DNA of 64,000 bases from Microcystis viridis FACHB-1342. GTDB taxonomy: Bacteria > Cyanobacteriota > Cyanobacteriia > Cyanobacteriales > Microcystaceae. This document shows, in pieces, positions 44,939 to 55,977 of the stretch. The stretch covers positions 1-64,000 of the forward strand of contig NZ_JACJSV010000004.1 of assembly GCF_014698335.1 (NCBI RefSeq). Reading direction: 5' to 3'. The notes beneath the pieces are model-generated. The model was not told the DNA's origin, made no database searches, and saw only the letters and a program-made list of their open reading frames with translations. Position 1 is the stretch's first letter. Each line of letters starts with the position of its first letter. The position numbers were made by a program, and so were the translations under genes.

Positions 44939-47900
44939 ATGGTTTACATCAAAAAGGTCGAACTCTCACACTTCAAATCCTTCGGGGGAACGACTCCTAT
45001 ACCCTTTTTACCGGGGTTTACGGTGGTTTCTGGTCCAAATGGTTCGGGAAAGTCGAATATCCTCGACGCATTGCTATTTTGCTTGGGATTAGCTACTTCC
45101 AAGGGAATGCGGGCCGAAAGATTACCGGATTTAGTCAATCACAGCTATAACAGTCAACGTCATAGCTCAGAAGCGAGTGTTTCGGTGACTTTTGATATTG
45201 CCGATATTCCTGACGCAACCGATAGGGATTGGACGGTTTCCCGACGCTTAAAAGTGGCTAAGGGTGGCAGCTATACTTCTACCTACTATATCAATGGGGA
45301 AACCTGTACGGTTAGCGAACTTCACGACCAATTAAACCGTTTACGCATCTATCCCGAAGGGTACAACGTGGTGTTACAGGGGGACGTAACCCGAATTATC
45401 AGCATGAATGCTAAGGAAAGACGGGAAATTATCGACGAATTGGCAGGAGTAGCCGAATTTGACCGCAAAATTGAGAAAACTAAGGAGAATATCGATTCGG
45501 TTAAAGAAAGGGAAGAACGCTGCCAAATTATTGCCACAGAATTGCAAAAATCTCTGGAGAAATTAGCACTCGATCGCATTAAAGCCGAAAAATACCAAAA
45601 ACTCAAGGCCCAAGTCCAAGAAAAGCAACAATGGGAAATTGTCCTCCATTGGCAAAATCTCCAGCAGCGCTGCCAGCAAGTACAAGGACAAATTCAAGCT
45701 GGGGAAAGGGAAAAACAGGTTTTAACGGAAACTATCGCCAATTTATCCCAACAAATCGCCCAAAATAGTCAAGAATTAGAGAAACTCAATCAACAGGTTA
45801 AAGCTTTTGGGGAAGATGAACACCTGTCCCTGACTTCCCGATTAGCGAGTCAACAGGCCAAACGACAACAACAGCAACAACGACAAAAAGAGTTAGAAAA
45901 CCTCGAAAAAGAATCTCAGGCACAGAAAACCAGACTTTTAGAGGAAATTAATCGCTACAATCTCGAATTAAACCAGATTACTGCTGAAAAAAGCCGTTTA
46001 GAAACTGCAATTTTACCCAATCTCCTACGGACAACTCAAACCGCAAGGGAAACCCTAGAAAACCATCGTCTGCAAGCAAGTAGTCTCGCGGAAGCGTCAG
46101 AAGCTTGGGTAAAAGAACAAAGTGACCTTTCCCGCAATATTACCCGTCTTCAGGAACAATTAAACCCCTACCGTAGCCAACGAGCCCAATTGACCGAAAG
46201 ATGCGATCGATTGCAAACTAATATAGTAGAAGCTGGTCAACGTCTGCAAGAATTAGAGCAAGTTATTAGCACAAAAACAGAAGAAAGTCAAGAAATATTA
46301 CAAAAAATTAATCAAGCGGAACCCTATATCCAAAATTTAGCCCAAAAACTCACCATTGCCGAACAAAATCGCGTTATCAGTCAGGACACCCAAAAACGTC
46401 TGCTAAAAGAACAACGGGACAAACAGAGGGAATTAGATAAACTGGAAGCGACCAAGCAAGCGCAACAGGAGGCCCAGGGAACCTATGCCACTCAAATATT
46501 ATTACAGTCAGATTTGCCCGGAATCTGCGGATTAGTGGCACAATTGGGCGAAGTAGAAGAACGTTATCAAATTGCTCTGGAAATCGCCGCCGGAGGTCGT
46601 TTAGGTCATGTAGTCGTCCAAGATGATAGCGTTGCGGCTGCCGGAATTGCCTTACTAAAACAGCGTCGCATCGGTAGGGCCACTTTTTTACCCCTGAATA
46701 AAATTCGTCCTCCCCGTCCCCAGGATATTTCCTCTCTGCGTCACGCGCGGGGTTATCTGGATTTAGCGGTGAATTTAGTTAAGTTTCAATCCCAGTATCG
46801 GGAGGTTTTTAACTATATTTTTGGCAGTACGGTGGTTTTCGAGGATATAGATTCTGCCCGTTATTATATCAATCAATATCGCATCGTTACTTTGGATGGC
46901 GAGTTATTAGAGATGACTGGCGCTATGACTGGAGGCAGCCAACCGACGCGATCGGGGCTGCGTTTTGGTAAAATTTCTCCGAAGGAGTCTAGTGAAGCGG
47001 AATCTCTACGGGAAAGATTAGCAGAAATCGATCGCATTCTTACCCGCAACGAAGAAAAAATTACTCAAGTTAATAATCTTATCAGTCAGTTAACCCAACA
47101 GTTAACCGAAACCCGTCAAAGTCATCGGGAAAATCAATTATCTCTACAACAATTAAGCAAGGATTTACAACGTTTAACCACAGAAAAAGAGGATTTAACC
47201 CGTCAATTATCGGGTCAGCAAGAGGAAATTACTATTTCTCGTCAACGGTTAGAAATATTAACCAGAGAAATTCCTGAGTTAGAGTTATCTTTACAGCAAG
47301 AACAGGAGAAATTAACTGCTTTAGAGGCCAATCATACCCATAGCGAATGGCAACAGGTACAGGGAATAATTCGCGCTCAAGAATTAGAGTTACAAACCCA
47401 AGAAAATCACCTCGCTACAGTCCGCGAACAGTTAAAAGATTTACATAATCAACAAATCAGACTAGAGGAAAAAAGTCAAGAGTCTGCGGATAGAATTATT
47501 GAGATTGAGAAAATAATTACCGATGCAGTTAATCAGAGAAATATCGGTAATCTGGAGATAGAAAAACTTGATCACCATATTTTAGAAATCAATCAAGCTT
47601 TACAGCAATTATCCCGACAACTAGGGGAAACCAAGCAAAAAAGAGACCAATTAGAGACAGTTTTGCGACAACAACAAAACCAACAACAACAGGCTATCTG
47701 GCAATCGGAGAAGTTAGTCAACAATCAAGAGGAAAGACGAGCATTACTAACCACTTTACAGACAGAAATTAGTCAACTAGAAAGCGACTTACCCAATCCC
47801 TTGCCTGAAATTCCTGAAAGCGAGCGAGATTTCGAGAAAATTCAAAGCGATATTCGGCAGTTACAAAAGAAATTGGAAGCTTTAGAACCTGTGAATATGT

Positions 47901-48469
47901 TAGCTTTAGAAGAACACCAAAAAACCAAAGAGAGATTAGATGAACTATCAGAAAAACTGCAAACTCTAGAAGGAGAAAGAACCGAACTACTTTTACGCAT
48001 AGAAAACTTTACCACCCTCAGATTTAATGCTTTTCAGGAAGCATTTACTGCCGTTAACGAAAACTTTAAGAGTATATTTGCCACCCTGTCCGATGGCGAC
48101 GGTTACTTACAACTAGAAGACGAAAATGATCCCTTTAATGGTGGCTTAAATCTGGTGGCCCATCCCAAAGGAAAACCAGTACAGCGATTGAGTTCCATGT
48201 CTGGAGGTGAAAAATCTTTAACCGCTTTAAGCTTTATTTTTTCCCTACAAAGATATCGTCCTTCTCCCTTTTATGCCTTTGATGAAGTGGATATGTTTTT
48301 AGATGGGGCAAATGTGGAGAAATTGGCCAAAATGATTCAAAAACAAGCACAACAAGCCCAATTTATTGTTGTTAGTTTGCGTCGGCCGATGATTGAAGCA
48401 TCGGAAAGAACCATCGGTGTCACCCAAGCACGGGGAACCCATACACAGGTACTAGGAATTAAAGTTTAA
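44939..48469 (+). CDS. smc: Chromosome segregation protein SMC
   Basis: A 1176-residue SMC ATPase for chromosome condensation and segregation. Domains in order: Walker A in VSGPNGSGKSNILDALLFCLG (about residues 30-50), a long coiled coil (about 165-500) rich in Q/E/K, the hinge (about 515-650, with GICGLVAQLGEVEERYQIALEIAAGGRLGHVVV and GAMTGGSQPTRSGLRFG), the second coiled coil (about 690-1010), and the C-terminal head with the ABC signature RLSSMSGGEKSLTALSFIFSLQ and Walker B FYAFDEVDMFLD. Length and all motifs match. I used the ATG at 44939 rather than TTG 44927. Confidence 0.96.
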   Translation: MVYIKKVELSHFKSFGGTTPIPFLPGFTVVSGPNGSGKSNILDALLFCLGLATSKGMRAERLPDLVNHSYNSQRHSSEASVSVTFDIADIPDATDRDWTVSRRLKVAKGGSYTSTYYINGETCTVSELHDQLNRLRIYPEGYNVVLQGDVTRIISMNAKERREIIDELAGVAEFDRKIEKTKENIDSVKEREERCQIIATELQKSLEKLALDRIKAEKYQKLKAQVQEKQQWEIVLHWQNLQQRCQQVQGQIQAGEREKQVLTETIANLSQQIAQNSQELEKLNQQVKAFGEDEHLSLTSRLASQQAKRQQQQQRQKELENLEKESQAQKTRLLEEINRYNLELNQITAEKSRLETAILPNLLRTTQTARETLENHRLQASSLAEASEAWVKEQSDLSRNITRLQEQLNPYRSQRAQLTERCDRLQTNIVEAGQRLQELEQVISTKTEESQEILQKINQAEPYIQNLAQKLTIAEQNRVISQDTQKRLLKEQRDKQRELDKLEATKQAQQEAQGTYATQILLQSDLPGICGLVAQLGEVEERYQIALEIAAGGRLGHVVVQDDSVAAAGIALLKQRRIGRATFLPLNKIRPPRPQDISSLRHARGYLDLAVNLVKFQSQYREVFNYIFGSTVVFEDIDSARYYINQYRIVTLDGELLEMTGAMTGGSQPTRSGLRFGKISPKESSEAESLRERLAEIDRILTRNEEKITQVNNLISQLTQQLTETRQSHRENQLSLQQLSKDLQRLTTEKEDLTRQLSGQQEEITISRQRLEILTREIPELELSLQQEQEKLTALEANHTHSEWQQVQGIIRAQELELQTQENHLATVREQLKDLHNQQIRLEEKSQESADRIIEIEKIITDAVNQRNIGNLEIEKLDHHILEINQALQQLSRQLGETKQKRDQLETVLRQQQNQQQQAIWQSEKLVNNQEERRALLTTLQTEISQLESDLPNPLPEIPESERDFEKIQSDIRQLQKKLEALEPVNMLALEEHQKTKERLDELSEKLQTLEGERTELLLRIENFTTLRFNAFQEAFTAVNENFKSIFATLSDGDGYLQLEDENDPFNGGLNLVAHPKGKPVQRLSSMSGGEKSLTALSFIFSLQRYRPSPFYAFDEVDMFLDGANVEKLAKMIQKQAQQAQFIVVSLRRPMIEASERTIGVTQARGTHTQVLGIKV

Positions 48470-48483
48470 CCTTAGACGCAAGT

Positions 48484-48577
48484 AGGGTGTAGGGTGTGGG
48501 GTGTGGGGTGTAGGGTGTGGGGTGTGGGGTGTGGGGTGTAGGGTGTAGGGTGTGGGGTGTGGGGTGTGGGGTGTGGG
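48484..48577. repeat. GGGTGTG/GGGTGTA heptamer array
   Basis: About 94 bases of heptamer repeats, 14 bases after the smc stop. TCAGTTATCAG-type direct repeats (CTGATAA, about 48618-48650) follow. No MITE end is attached here. The spacer 48470-48723 shows no gene. Confidence 0.92.
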
Positions 48578-48723
48578 AAGCTTTTCAGTAAACAGTAAAC
48601 AGTGAACTGAAAACTCACATCTGATAACTGATAACTGATAACTGATAACTGCCAGACAAGCCAGACAAAGTTAAGTTATATTAAGATTACTCAGAATGCG
48701 TCCCCGTCCCATTCAGAAATCTC

Positions 48724-50304
48724 ATGACTCAACCGCAAGCACAACGCATCCTCTACGTTAGACTCCCCTGTAACCCCATTTTCCCCATCGGTGTGGTTTA
48801 TCTTTCCGACCACGTTCATAAACTCTTCCCCGACATCGAACAAAGGATCTTTGACCTTGGCACCGTCCCCCCCTTAGACTTTAACCAGGCACTCGATCGC
48901 TGTGTTGACGAATTTCAGCCCACCCTGCTAGTATTCTCCTGGCGGGATATTCAAATATATGCCCCCGTCGGTGGTCGCGGTGGTAATCCCCTACAAAACG
49001 CCTTTGAATTTTACTACGCTAAAAACCCCCTAATCAAGCTGCGAGGTGCTTTAGGGGGTTTAAAGGTGACAACAGCCTACTACGGGGAATTATGGCGGAA
49101 TCAGGGACTAATTCGCCGAGGGTTGCAGCGGGCCAGAAAATACCATCCCGAAGCGCGAGTTATCGTCGGGGGTGGTGCCGTCAGTGTTTTCTACGAACAA
49201 CTAAAAACCAAACTGCCCACAGGAACAATTGTATCAGTGGGAGAAGGGGAAACCCTGCTAGAAAAATTCCTCTCCGGCCGGGACTTTAGCGATGAACGTT
49301 GTTATGTGGTCGGAGAAACCACACCCCGGCCGCGTTTAATCCACGAATCCCCCACCCCCTTAGAAAAATCCGCTTGTAACTACGATTACATCGCCAGTAT
49401 TTGGCCGGAATTTTCCTACTATTTCCAAGAAAACGACTTTTATATCGGGGTGCAAACCAAGCGCGGCTGTCCCCATAACTGCTGCTACTGCATCTATACC
49501 GTCGTCGAAGGGAAACAAGTACGTATTAATCCCGCTGATGAAGTAGTTAAGGAAATGCGCCAATTATACGACCGCGGCATTCGCAATTTCTGGTTTACCG
49601 ATGCCCAATTTATCCCCACCAGAAAATTTATCAACGATGTAGAAGAACTATTAGAAAAAATCCTCGCCGATGGGATGAAAGATATCCATTGGGCTGCCTA
49701 TATTCGCGCCGATAATCTTACCCCAAAACTGTGCGATTTAATGGTAAAAACAGGCATGAACTACTTTGAAATCGGCATCACCAGTGGTTCTCAGGAATTA
49801 GTCCGAAAAATGCGTATGGGCTATAATTTGCGGACAGTTCTGCAAAATTGTCGAGACTTAAAAGCGGCAGGTTTTAATGATCTAGTTTCGGTAAATTATT
49901 CCTTTAATGTTATTGATGAAACCCTAGAAACTATTCGTCAAACTATCACCTATCATCGGGAATTAGAAAATATTTTTGGAGTCGATAAAGTGGAACCAGC
50001 CATCTTTTTTATCGGACTACAACCCCACACCCATCTAGAAGAATACGCCTTCAAAAAGGAAATTATTAAACCCGACTATGATCCCATGAGTTTAATGCCC
50101 TGGACAGCCAAAAAACTGCTCTGGAATCCCGAACCTTTGGGGTCATTCTTTGGCGAAGTTTGTCTGCAAGCATGGCGACAAAATCCCGATGATTTTGGAC
50201 GGGAAGTGCTGAAAATTTTGGAAGCAAGACTAGGGAAGGCCGATTTAGAATCCGCTTTAACCGCACCGATAGAAACTAAGAAAAAAGTCTTAACTCCTGC
50301 TTAA
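48724..50304 (+). CDS. B12-binding-domain radical SAM protein
   Basis: A 526-residue protein. Residues 1-200 form a B12-binding-like Rossmann domain (LYVRLPCNPIFPIGVVYLSDHVHKLFPDIEQRIFDLG, ARVIVGGGAVSVFYEQL). The radical SAM core follows (about 235-430), with the cluster motif KRGCPHNCCYCIYTVVEG (CxxxCxxC) and NFWFTDAQFIP and MNYFEIGITSGSQELVRKMRMG. It probably performs a radical reaction on an unknown substrate. Cyanobacterial members of this branch have been annotated as photosystem II high-light acclimation radical SAM proteins, from memory; I cannot confirm that here. It precedes the WD40 gene by 42 bp. Confidence 0.87.
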   Translation: MTQPQAQRILYVRLPCNPIFPIGVVYLSDHVHKLFPDIEQRIFDLGTVPPLDFNQALDRCVDEFQPTLLVFSWRDIQIYAPVGGRGGNPLQNAFEFYYAKNPLIKLRGALGGLKVTTAYYGELWRNQGLIRRGLQRARKYHPEARVIVGGGAVSVFYEQLKTKLPTGTIVSVGEGETLLEKFLSGRDFSDERCYVVGETTPRPRLIHESPTPLEKSACNYDYIASIWPEFSYYFQENDFYIGVQTKRGCPHNCCYCIYTVVEGKQVRINPADEVVKEMRQLYDRGIRNFWFTDAQFIPTRKFINDVEELLEKILADGMKDIHWAAYIRADNLTPKLCDLMVKTGMNYFEIGITSGSQELVRKMRMGYNLRTVLQNCRDLKAAGFNDLVSVNYSFNVIDETLETIRQTITYHRELENIFGVDKVEPAIFFIGLQPHTHLEEYAFKKEIIKPDYDPMSLMPWTAKKLLWNPEPLGSFFGEVCLQAWRQNPDDFGREVLKILEARLGKADLESALTAPIETKKKVLTPA

Positions 50305-50346
50305 AAATTAATTTTAGTCAATCCCAAGGCGGCAATTAGCGTTACC

Positions 50347-51852
50347 ATGAGTCTGAAATCAGGAGATGATCAAAATCCCTTTACCGATAACTGCAAAATG
50401 ACCGACCATCGCCTCCATGGGCTAGAATTAGCGGAATATATCGCCCTAGGATTAACCCTGCTTACCCTTATAGCCATGGGTGCGGGGTTTTTGCCTTTGT
50501 TCCTCCTAGTAGTGACTTTCGGGTTGAATATTCTCAATCGTCTCCGAGAAAGAACCCTGCAACGTCAACGCTTAACTGAAATAACCGGTCATTTACAGGA
50601 GCAGTGGGAAGAAGAAAAAGAAGCTTTATCGGCCCAAATACAGTCCCTCGATCCCGCAGCGGCCAGCGATAACGACCGTGCGGTCGCAGAATTAGAGGAG
50701 AATATTCTCGCCCTCGAACAGTCCTACAATCAAATTATTCAATACATCAACCGTAACGCGCTGCTGGAACGCATCGAACATCTGGAAAAATCCTACAGTC
50801 GCTTACAAAGAGAGATTTTGCCGCTTAAGGAAGAATCAGCAGATATTAACGCCATAAAAGCGGAAAATGAGCCACAAATCACCCTACCTGCCCTTAATTT
50901 AACTCCCACTTCCCCCCCTGTCCCCCATTGGCACTATTATCGCCGTCTGAGCGCCCATCGGGAAATGATTACAGCGATCGCAATTACCGAAAATCAAAGG
51001 TTTTTAATTAGCGTTAGTTGGGATCGTACCCTAAAAATCTGGGATTTTGCGAGAGGAACCCTGATTAATACGGTGGAAGCTCATGATCAGGGCATTTTAG
51101 CCCTAGCAGTGACCGGAAACGGCGATTATCATCTAGCGACGGGGGGATTCGATCAAACCGTTAAATTATGGACTTTAGCCAGGGATGGCAGTAATCTGGA
51201 ATTAAATCAAATTTTCCTCGGTCATCTCGGTTCGATTCACGGCCTAGATTTTGCCCCCCGTTGGCATTTTTTGGTTAGTGGTAGTTACGATCAAACCCTA
51301 AAACAGTGGAATTTAGAGCAGGAAAACGAAGAATTTAGCTCCTATGACAGTCTGGGGGCAATTTATGCCCTAGCAGTGGCTCCTAATCAAGATTTTATCG
51401 CCGCAGCTGGAGGTGATGGCACTGTCACCCTCTGGCAATTGGGATCGGGAGCAAAAATCGCCGTCTTATCAGGTAACGTTTCTTCGGTGCAGAGTCTGGC
51501 GATCGCTGCCGATAGTCAGATTATTGCCGCCGGTTGTGTGGATGGGACGGTGAAAATCTGGCAATACGACCAGGAGAAAAGCGGTCATTTTGCGCCAATT
51601 CGGGTGATTAATGCCCATAATGGTCAGGTGACAAGCTTGGTATTTGCAGAGGAGGGTCAGTGGTTATTTACCGGGGGAACCGACGGAGAGATTAAAATCT
51701 GGTTAGCCAATTCTCAACAGGCGATCGCAACTCTCACCGCTGCCGATGGGCGATCATCGCCGATCTCCAGTTTAGTTCTCAGCCCCGATTATTGTCACCT
51801 AGCGGCGGCCGCGGCCGACGGCAGCATCACCATCTGGGAAAATATCACTTAA
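50347..51852 (+). CDS. Membrane-anchored WD40 repeat protein
   Basis: A 501-residue protein. Two adjacent membrane segments (about 29-60, AEYIALGLTLLTLIAMGAGFLPLFLLVVTFGLNIL) precede a coiled-coil region (about 65-165), then a seven-bladed WD40 propeller (about 195-500). Blade ends are LISVSWDRTLKIWDF, LATGGFDQTVKLWTL, LVSGSYDQTLKQWNL, IAAAGGDGTVTLWQL, IAAGCVDGTVKIWQY, LFTGGTDGEIKIWLA, LAAAAADGSITIWEN. It is likely a membrane-tethered interaction platform. The gene lies on the same strand as the radical SAM gene and 180 bp before rpoC1. Confidence 0.9.
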   Translation: MSLKSGDDQNPFTDNCKMTDHRLHGLELAEYIALGLTLLTLIAMGAGFLPLFLLVVTFGLNILNRLRERTLQRQRLTEITGHLQEQWEEEKEALSAQIQSLDPAAASDNDRAVAELEENILALEQSYNQIIQYINRNALLERIEHLEKSYSRLQREILPLKEESADINAIKAENEPQITLPALNLTPTSPPVPHWHYYRRLSAHREMITAIAITENQRFLISVSWDRTLKIWDFARGTLINTVEAHDQGILALAVTGNGDYHLATGGFDQTVKLWTLARDGSNLELNQIFLGHLGSIHGLDFAPRWHFLVSGSYDQTLKQWNLEQENEEFSSYDSLGAIYALAVAPNQDFIAAAGGDGTVTLWQLGSGAKIAVLSGNVSSVQSLAIAADSQIIAAGCVDGTVKIWQYDQEKSGHFAPIRVINAHNGQVTSLVFAEEGQWLFTGGTDGEIKIWLANSQQAIATLTAADGRSSPISSLVLSPDYCHLAAAAADGSITIWENIT

Positions 51853-52032
51853 TGGTCGATCGAACTAGAAAAATTGTATAATGTAATGTCCCGGACTCGA
51901 TCGGGCCAGTTTGACCCCAAGAAAAAGTGACTGAGTTAACCGTCGTTTCTGCCTAATAGTTGTCATCGGGGCATCGAGAACGCGAGAGCGATCGCTTATC
52001 CCAGAATCATTACCCATAGTAAAAAATTCAGA

Positions 52033-53913
52033 ATGAAGACTCCAACAGATCAAAGATTTGATTACGTCAAAATCGGTTTAGCGTCCCCCGAGAGAATTCG
52101 GCAATGGGGAGAAAGAACCCTACCTAACGGTCAAGTCGTCGGAGAAGTAACCAAACCAGAAACGATCAACTATCGGACTCTTAAACCGGAAATGGATGGG
52201 TTATTCTGCGAGAAAATTTTTGGTCCCTCCAAAGACTGGGAATGTTGGTGCGGTAAATACAAACGCGTCCGTCACCGGGGAATTGTCTGTGAACGTTGCG
52301 GGGTGGAAGTCACCGAGTCGCGGGTACGTCGTCATCGCATGGGTTTTATCAAATTAGCTGCCCCCGTCACCCACGTTTGGTATCTCAAAGGTATTCCCAG
52401 TTATCTCAGTATCCTGCTCGATATGCCCCTGCGGGACGTGGAGCAAATCGTCTATTTTAATGCCTATGTGGTTCTCGATCCGGGTAATGCCGGCAATCTT
52501 AGTTATAAACAACTCCTCAGCGAAGATCAATGGTTAGAGATCGAAGAAGAAATCTACGCGGAGGACTCGGAATTAGTCGGCATTGAAGTGGGTATCGGGG
52601 CCGAGGCTATCCAAAGACTCTTACAGGAAATTAACCTGGAAGAAGAAGCGGAAAGACTGCGGACGGAAATTGTCGAAAGTAAAGGGCAAAAACGGGCAAA
52701 ATTAATTAAACGTCTCCGGGTAATCGATAACTTTATCGCCACGGGTTCTCAGGCAGAATGGATGGTTTTAAGCGTAATTCCCGTGATTCCTCCCGATTTA
52801 CGCCCGATGGTGCAGTTGGACGGCGGCCGTTTTGCCACCTCTGACCTGAACGATCTCTACCGTCGGGTGATTAACCGCAATAACCGTTTATCCCGTCTGC
52901 AAGAAATTCTCGCCCCGGAAATTATCGTCCGCAACGAAAAACGGATGTTACAGGAGGCCGTCGATGCTTTAATTGATAACGGTCGTCGCGGTCGCACGGT
53001 GGTGGGAGCCAATAATCGCGCCCTGAAGTCTTTATCGGATATTATCGAGGGTAAACAGGGGCGTTTCCGTCAAAATCTCCTCGGTAAACGGGTTGACTAT
53101 TCGGGACGTTCGGTTATCGTTGTCGGTCCGAAGTTGAAGATCTATCAATGCGGTTTACCCCGGGAAATGGCGATCGAATTGTTCCAACCCTTCGTTATCC
53201 ATCGTTTAATTAAATTAGGCATCGTCAATAATATCAAGGCAGCCAAGAAAATGATCCAACGGGGGGATGCCAATGTTTGGCACGTCTTGGATGAAGTGAT
53301 CACGGGACACCCGGTGATGTTAAACCGCGCTCCTACCCTGCACCGTTTGGGCATTCAAGCGTTTGAACCGATCCTAGTGGAGGGCCGGGCGATTCAGTTA
53401 CATCCCCTCGTCTGTCCCGCTTTTAACGCTGACTTTGACGGGGACCAAATGGCTGTACATATTCCCCTCTCCCTGGAAGCACAATCGGAAGCGCGATTAT
53501 TGATGTTAGCTTGTCATAATATTCTCTCACCAGCGACCGGTCGCCCGATTGTTGCCCCTTCTCAGGATATGGTTTTGGGTTGTTATTATCTCACGGCCGA
53601 AAATCCCAAGGCCCAAAAGGGTGGAGGTCGTTATTTCGCCAGCATGGATGACGCTATTCGCTCTTTCGATCAGGGATTGGTGGATCTACACGCTTCTGTG
53701 TGGTTGCGTTTACCGGTCGGAGAAAAGGTGAAAACCAATAAACCCGATGAGGAAGTCCTGGAAACGGAAACTCTCCCCGATGGCAGCATCTGGAAATATT
53801 ATCGGGAGCGCAAAACCCGGGAGAAGGATGGTGAGATAATTTCTCAGTATGTGCGTACTACTGTAGGGCGAATTATCTACAATAAGACGATTCTAGAGGC
53901 TTTGGTGGTCTAG
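52033..53913 (+). CDS. rpoC1: DNA-directed RNA polymerase subunit gamma
   Basis: A 626-residue protein, the N-terminal half of beta-prime that cyanobacteria and plastids encode separately. Seen: the zinc-binding [23 protein letters not shown] (near residues 72-95), the clamp and rudder regions, [44 protein letters not shown], and the catalytic Mg site [15 protein letters not shown] (about 455-470). Neither rpoB nor rpoC2 lies next to it, as in some other unicellular cyanobacteria. A hairpin terminator follows. Confidence 0.97.
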   Translation: MKTPTDQRFDYVKIGLASPERIRQWGERTLPNGQVVGEVTKPETINYRTLKPEMDGLFCEKIFGPSKDWECWCGKYKRVRHRGIVCERCGVEVTESRVRRHRMGFIKLAAPVTHVWYLKGIPSYLSILLDMPLRDVEQIVYFNAYVVLDPGNAGNLSYKQLLSEDQWLEIEEEIYAEDSELVGIEVGIGAEAIQRLLQEINLEEEAERLRTEIVESKGQKRAKLIKRLRVIDNFIATGSQAEWMVLSVIPVIPPDLRPMVQLDGGRFATSDLNDLYRRVINRNNRLSRLQEILAPEIIVRNEKRMLQEAVDALIDNGRRGRTVVGANNRALKSLSDIIEGKQGRFRQNLLGKRVDYSGRSVIVVGPKLKIYQCGLPREMAIELFQPFVIHRLIKLGIVNNIKAAKKMIQRGDANVWHVLDEVITGHPVMLNRAPTLHRLGIQAFEPILVEGRAIQLHPLVCPAFNADFDGDQMAVHIPLSLEAQSEARLLMLACHNILSPATGRPIVAPSQDMVLGCYYLTAENPKAQKGGGRYFASMDDAIRSFDQGLVDLHASVWLRLPVGEKVKTNKPDEEVLETETLPDGSIWKYYRERKTREKDGEIISQYVRTTVGRIIYNKTILEALVV

Positions 53914-53929
53914 AGAGAGATTAGGTTAG

Positions 53930-53955
53930 GGTGGGCATTGCCCACCTTAATTTTT
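53930..53955. terminator. Terminator between rpoC1 and the convergent ridA gene
   Basis: GGTGGGC (53930-53936), ATT, GCCCACC (53940-53946), then TTAATTTTT. It starts 16 bases after the rpoC1 stop and reaches the stop of the RidA fusion gene, so both units may use it. Confidence 0.85.
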
Positions 53956-54838
53956 AGGCTAAAGCGGCAATACATTCTATTTCCACTAGCACATCTTTGG
54001 GAAGACGGGCCACTTCCACACAGGCCCGGGCCGGGGCAGTTTCCGGGGGGAAATAACGGGCATAAACTTGATTCATCGCCCCGAAATTGGCTAAATCCGA
54101 GAGAAAGACGGTAGTTTTCACCACATTTGACCAATTAGCCCCAGCAGCGGTTAAAATGCCCTCCAGATTGGCCATAACTTGTTCGGTTTGAGCGCTAATT
54201 TCCCCGGAGACGATTTCACCCGTGACGGGATCTAGGGGAATTTGTCCCGCAACAAAGAGAAAAGGACCAGGAGCGGCGATCGCTTGATTATAGGGACCCA
54301 CAGGGGCCGGAGCTTTATCAGTACGGATGACCTGATTATTCATATGACGTTGCAATTCTGCATCTAACTCTTTTAACAAACCATATATTTTATCAAAATC
54401 ACGTTTAGTTTTAGAAGGAGCGTCATAAGTTCTCAAAGTACCTTGAGTATGAGTATGAGCCGCTCGATTGCGACTATCTTTTAGATTACCAAGATAACCT
54501 TTTAAAGCACTAATTTTACCAGTTTTTTCTAACTTTTTTTCGATTTTTTCTAATGTTGCTAAACCAATAACCATCATCAACATTTTTCTAAAAGGTTCAT
54601 ATTCAAAACTATGAGTACCACTAATAGTCTTATCGATGAATTTTTTGTTAGCTTCGGACTTTAAGCATCGTTTAGCACATCTTAAAACTATATCATCCAT
54701 AGTTTCCTCGATCCAGCCACATAATTCTATAAGAGCTAGTTTGGAATAAGAAGAAGTTTTTTGATTATCAGCTGTAGGGTCATTATAGAGTTGATCAAGC
54801 CAGTTTAACGTCTTGAGTAAATAATCTTTAGTAATCAT
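53954..54838 (-). CDS. HEPN-domain/RidA fusion protein
   Basis: A 294-residue fusion in one uninterrupted frame. Residues 1-165 form a helical HEPN-like domain ([21 protein letters not shown] near 30-50, [21 protein letters not shown]-like segment near 113-130 with the R-x4-H motif RNRAAH). HEPN domains with this motif are often RNases of toxin and defence systems. Residues 166-294 are a complete RidA ([58 protein letters not shown]), an enamine/imine deaminase. M166 (54341-54343) is the normal RidA start, but no SD precedes it. The frame begins inside the 3' end of the DUF262 gene (11-bp overlap). The fusion is probably a consequence of insertion of the DUF262-HEPN module in front of ridA. 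Confidence 0.85.
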   Translation of the reverse strand: MITKDYLLKTLNWLDQLYNDPTADNQKTSSYSKLALIELCGWIEETMDDIVLRCAKRCLKSEANKKFIDKTISGTHSFEYEPFRKMLMMVIGLATLEKIEKKLEKTGKISALKGYLGNLKDSRNRAAHTHTQGTLRTYDAPSKTKRDFDKIYGLLKELDAELQRHMNNQVIRTDKAPAPVGPYNQAIAAPGPFLFVAGQIPLDPVTGEIVSGEISAQTEQVMANLEGILTAAGANWSNVVKTTVFLSDLANFGAMNQVYARYFPPETAPARACVEVARLPKDVLVEIECIAALA

Positions 54839-55937
54839 TACCAGTAGATGAAAAAATTTTGATAGATGTATTAATTCTCTCTAAAGCCTTATCTTTTTGA
54901 TAAATACCACTAGCTAAATTTTTAGTCAAAAATGGTTCAGATTTTATTAATCTAGAATACTTGTCTTGTAATTCACCATTGGAGAGATTGACTAAAGTAT
55001 CTAAATTTTTGGCAACTCCTAACAGAACTCCCTCAGCAATAACTTTACTGGTTTTGAGAGGTTCCTCTTTGAAGATTCTATCATAAATCAAGTCAACAGT
55101 TTGCTTAAATAATTCATCTTTATCTTGAATAAAATCTTCATGAGCCAATCTATGTTTATACATATAATCATTTAAAAATCTGGTCAATTTCCCCTTGTAG
55201 TTCTGGTATCCATCATAAAAAGCAAAGAAACGAAGCACTAATTCTTCATCTTCAAACCGAGATGCTTTTTTCTGCTTTCGATCCATCAGCAAAAGCCAGT
55301 TTTCATATTGAGCGCATTCTTTTAAAAAAGTATTAAACTCGCCATTATAGATACAATTTCTGATCTCCTGATTATTGAGTTTTACTCCACCGGTATTTAA
55401 GCGATGGAAAATGTTAAAAATATAATTATTATGAGTTTTTTTGCTGGAGTCATAGCGAATCATGGTGATGGGAATAGTCATATTTTCTACGCGTTCATAT
55501 AATTCTTCATGCTGAGTTTTTATTTCCTCAACTGTTTTTCCAGAAATAGACGAATCTACATCAGCTAATTTTGATAGCCTCCAATTTTCAGTAGTTAAAA
55601 ATTTGACGATGGTACTAATTCGTTGTAATCCATCGATGATATAGCGTTTATCTGTCTTATAGTCAAGACTAATACACATACTAGGAATCGGTAACTGTTT
55701 CATTAAACTATCAATAAAACGAGTTTGTTGTGGATAAGTCCACACCACATCTCTTTGAAAATCTGGATCGATAACCAATTGTTTTTTTTGATACATTCTA
55801 ACTAGATCAGAGCAGGATCGCTGCTCATTGTAAGCAATAATATCTACAGGAGGAAAATCCACATCATCTTCTTCCTCTAGATACTTTTCTTCTTCGGCTG
55901 CTAGTAATTTCTCTTCTTGACTGAGATAATTAACCAT
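54828..55937 (-). CDS. DUF262 domain-containing protein (GmrSD-like nuclease family)
   Basis: A 369-residue DUF262 protein. The ParB/Srx-like core is visible: [51 protein letters not shown], then the signature [13 protein letters not shown] (about residue 100), and [18 protein letters not shown] (about 180). DUF262 proteins occur in GmrSD-type restriction and other anti-phage systems, where DGxxR-type motifs bind or cut nucleotides/DNA. A strong AGGAGG precedes the ATG (about 11 bases). Its end overlaps the HEPN-RidA gene by 11 bases, implying coupled translation. The gene and its HEPN neighbour are visibly more AT-rich than ileS and ridA, consistent with acquisition. Confidence 0.87.
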   Translation of the reverse strand: MVNYLSQEEKLLAAEEEKYLEEEDDVDFPPVDIIAYNEQRSCSDLVRMYQKKQLVIDPDFQRDVVWTYPQQTRFIDSLMKQLPIPSMCISLDYKTDKRYIIDGLQRISTIVKFLTTENWRLSKLADVDSSISGKTVEEIKTQHEELYERVENMTIPITMIRYDSSKKTHNNYIFNIFHRLNTGGVKLNNQEIRNCIYNGEFNTFLKECAQYENWLLLMDRKQKKASRFEDEELVLRFFAFYDGYQNYKGKLTRFLNDYMYKHRLAHEDFIQDKDELFKQTVDLIYDRIFKEEPLKTSKVIAEGVLLGVAKNLDTLVNLSNGELQDKYSRLIKSEPFLTKNLASGIYQKDKALERINTSIKIFSSTGNDY

Positions 55938-55977
55938 AATTTTTATACCTCCTAATATCTATAAAATTTTCACAGTT

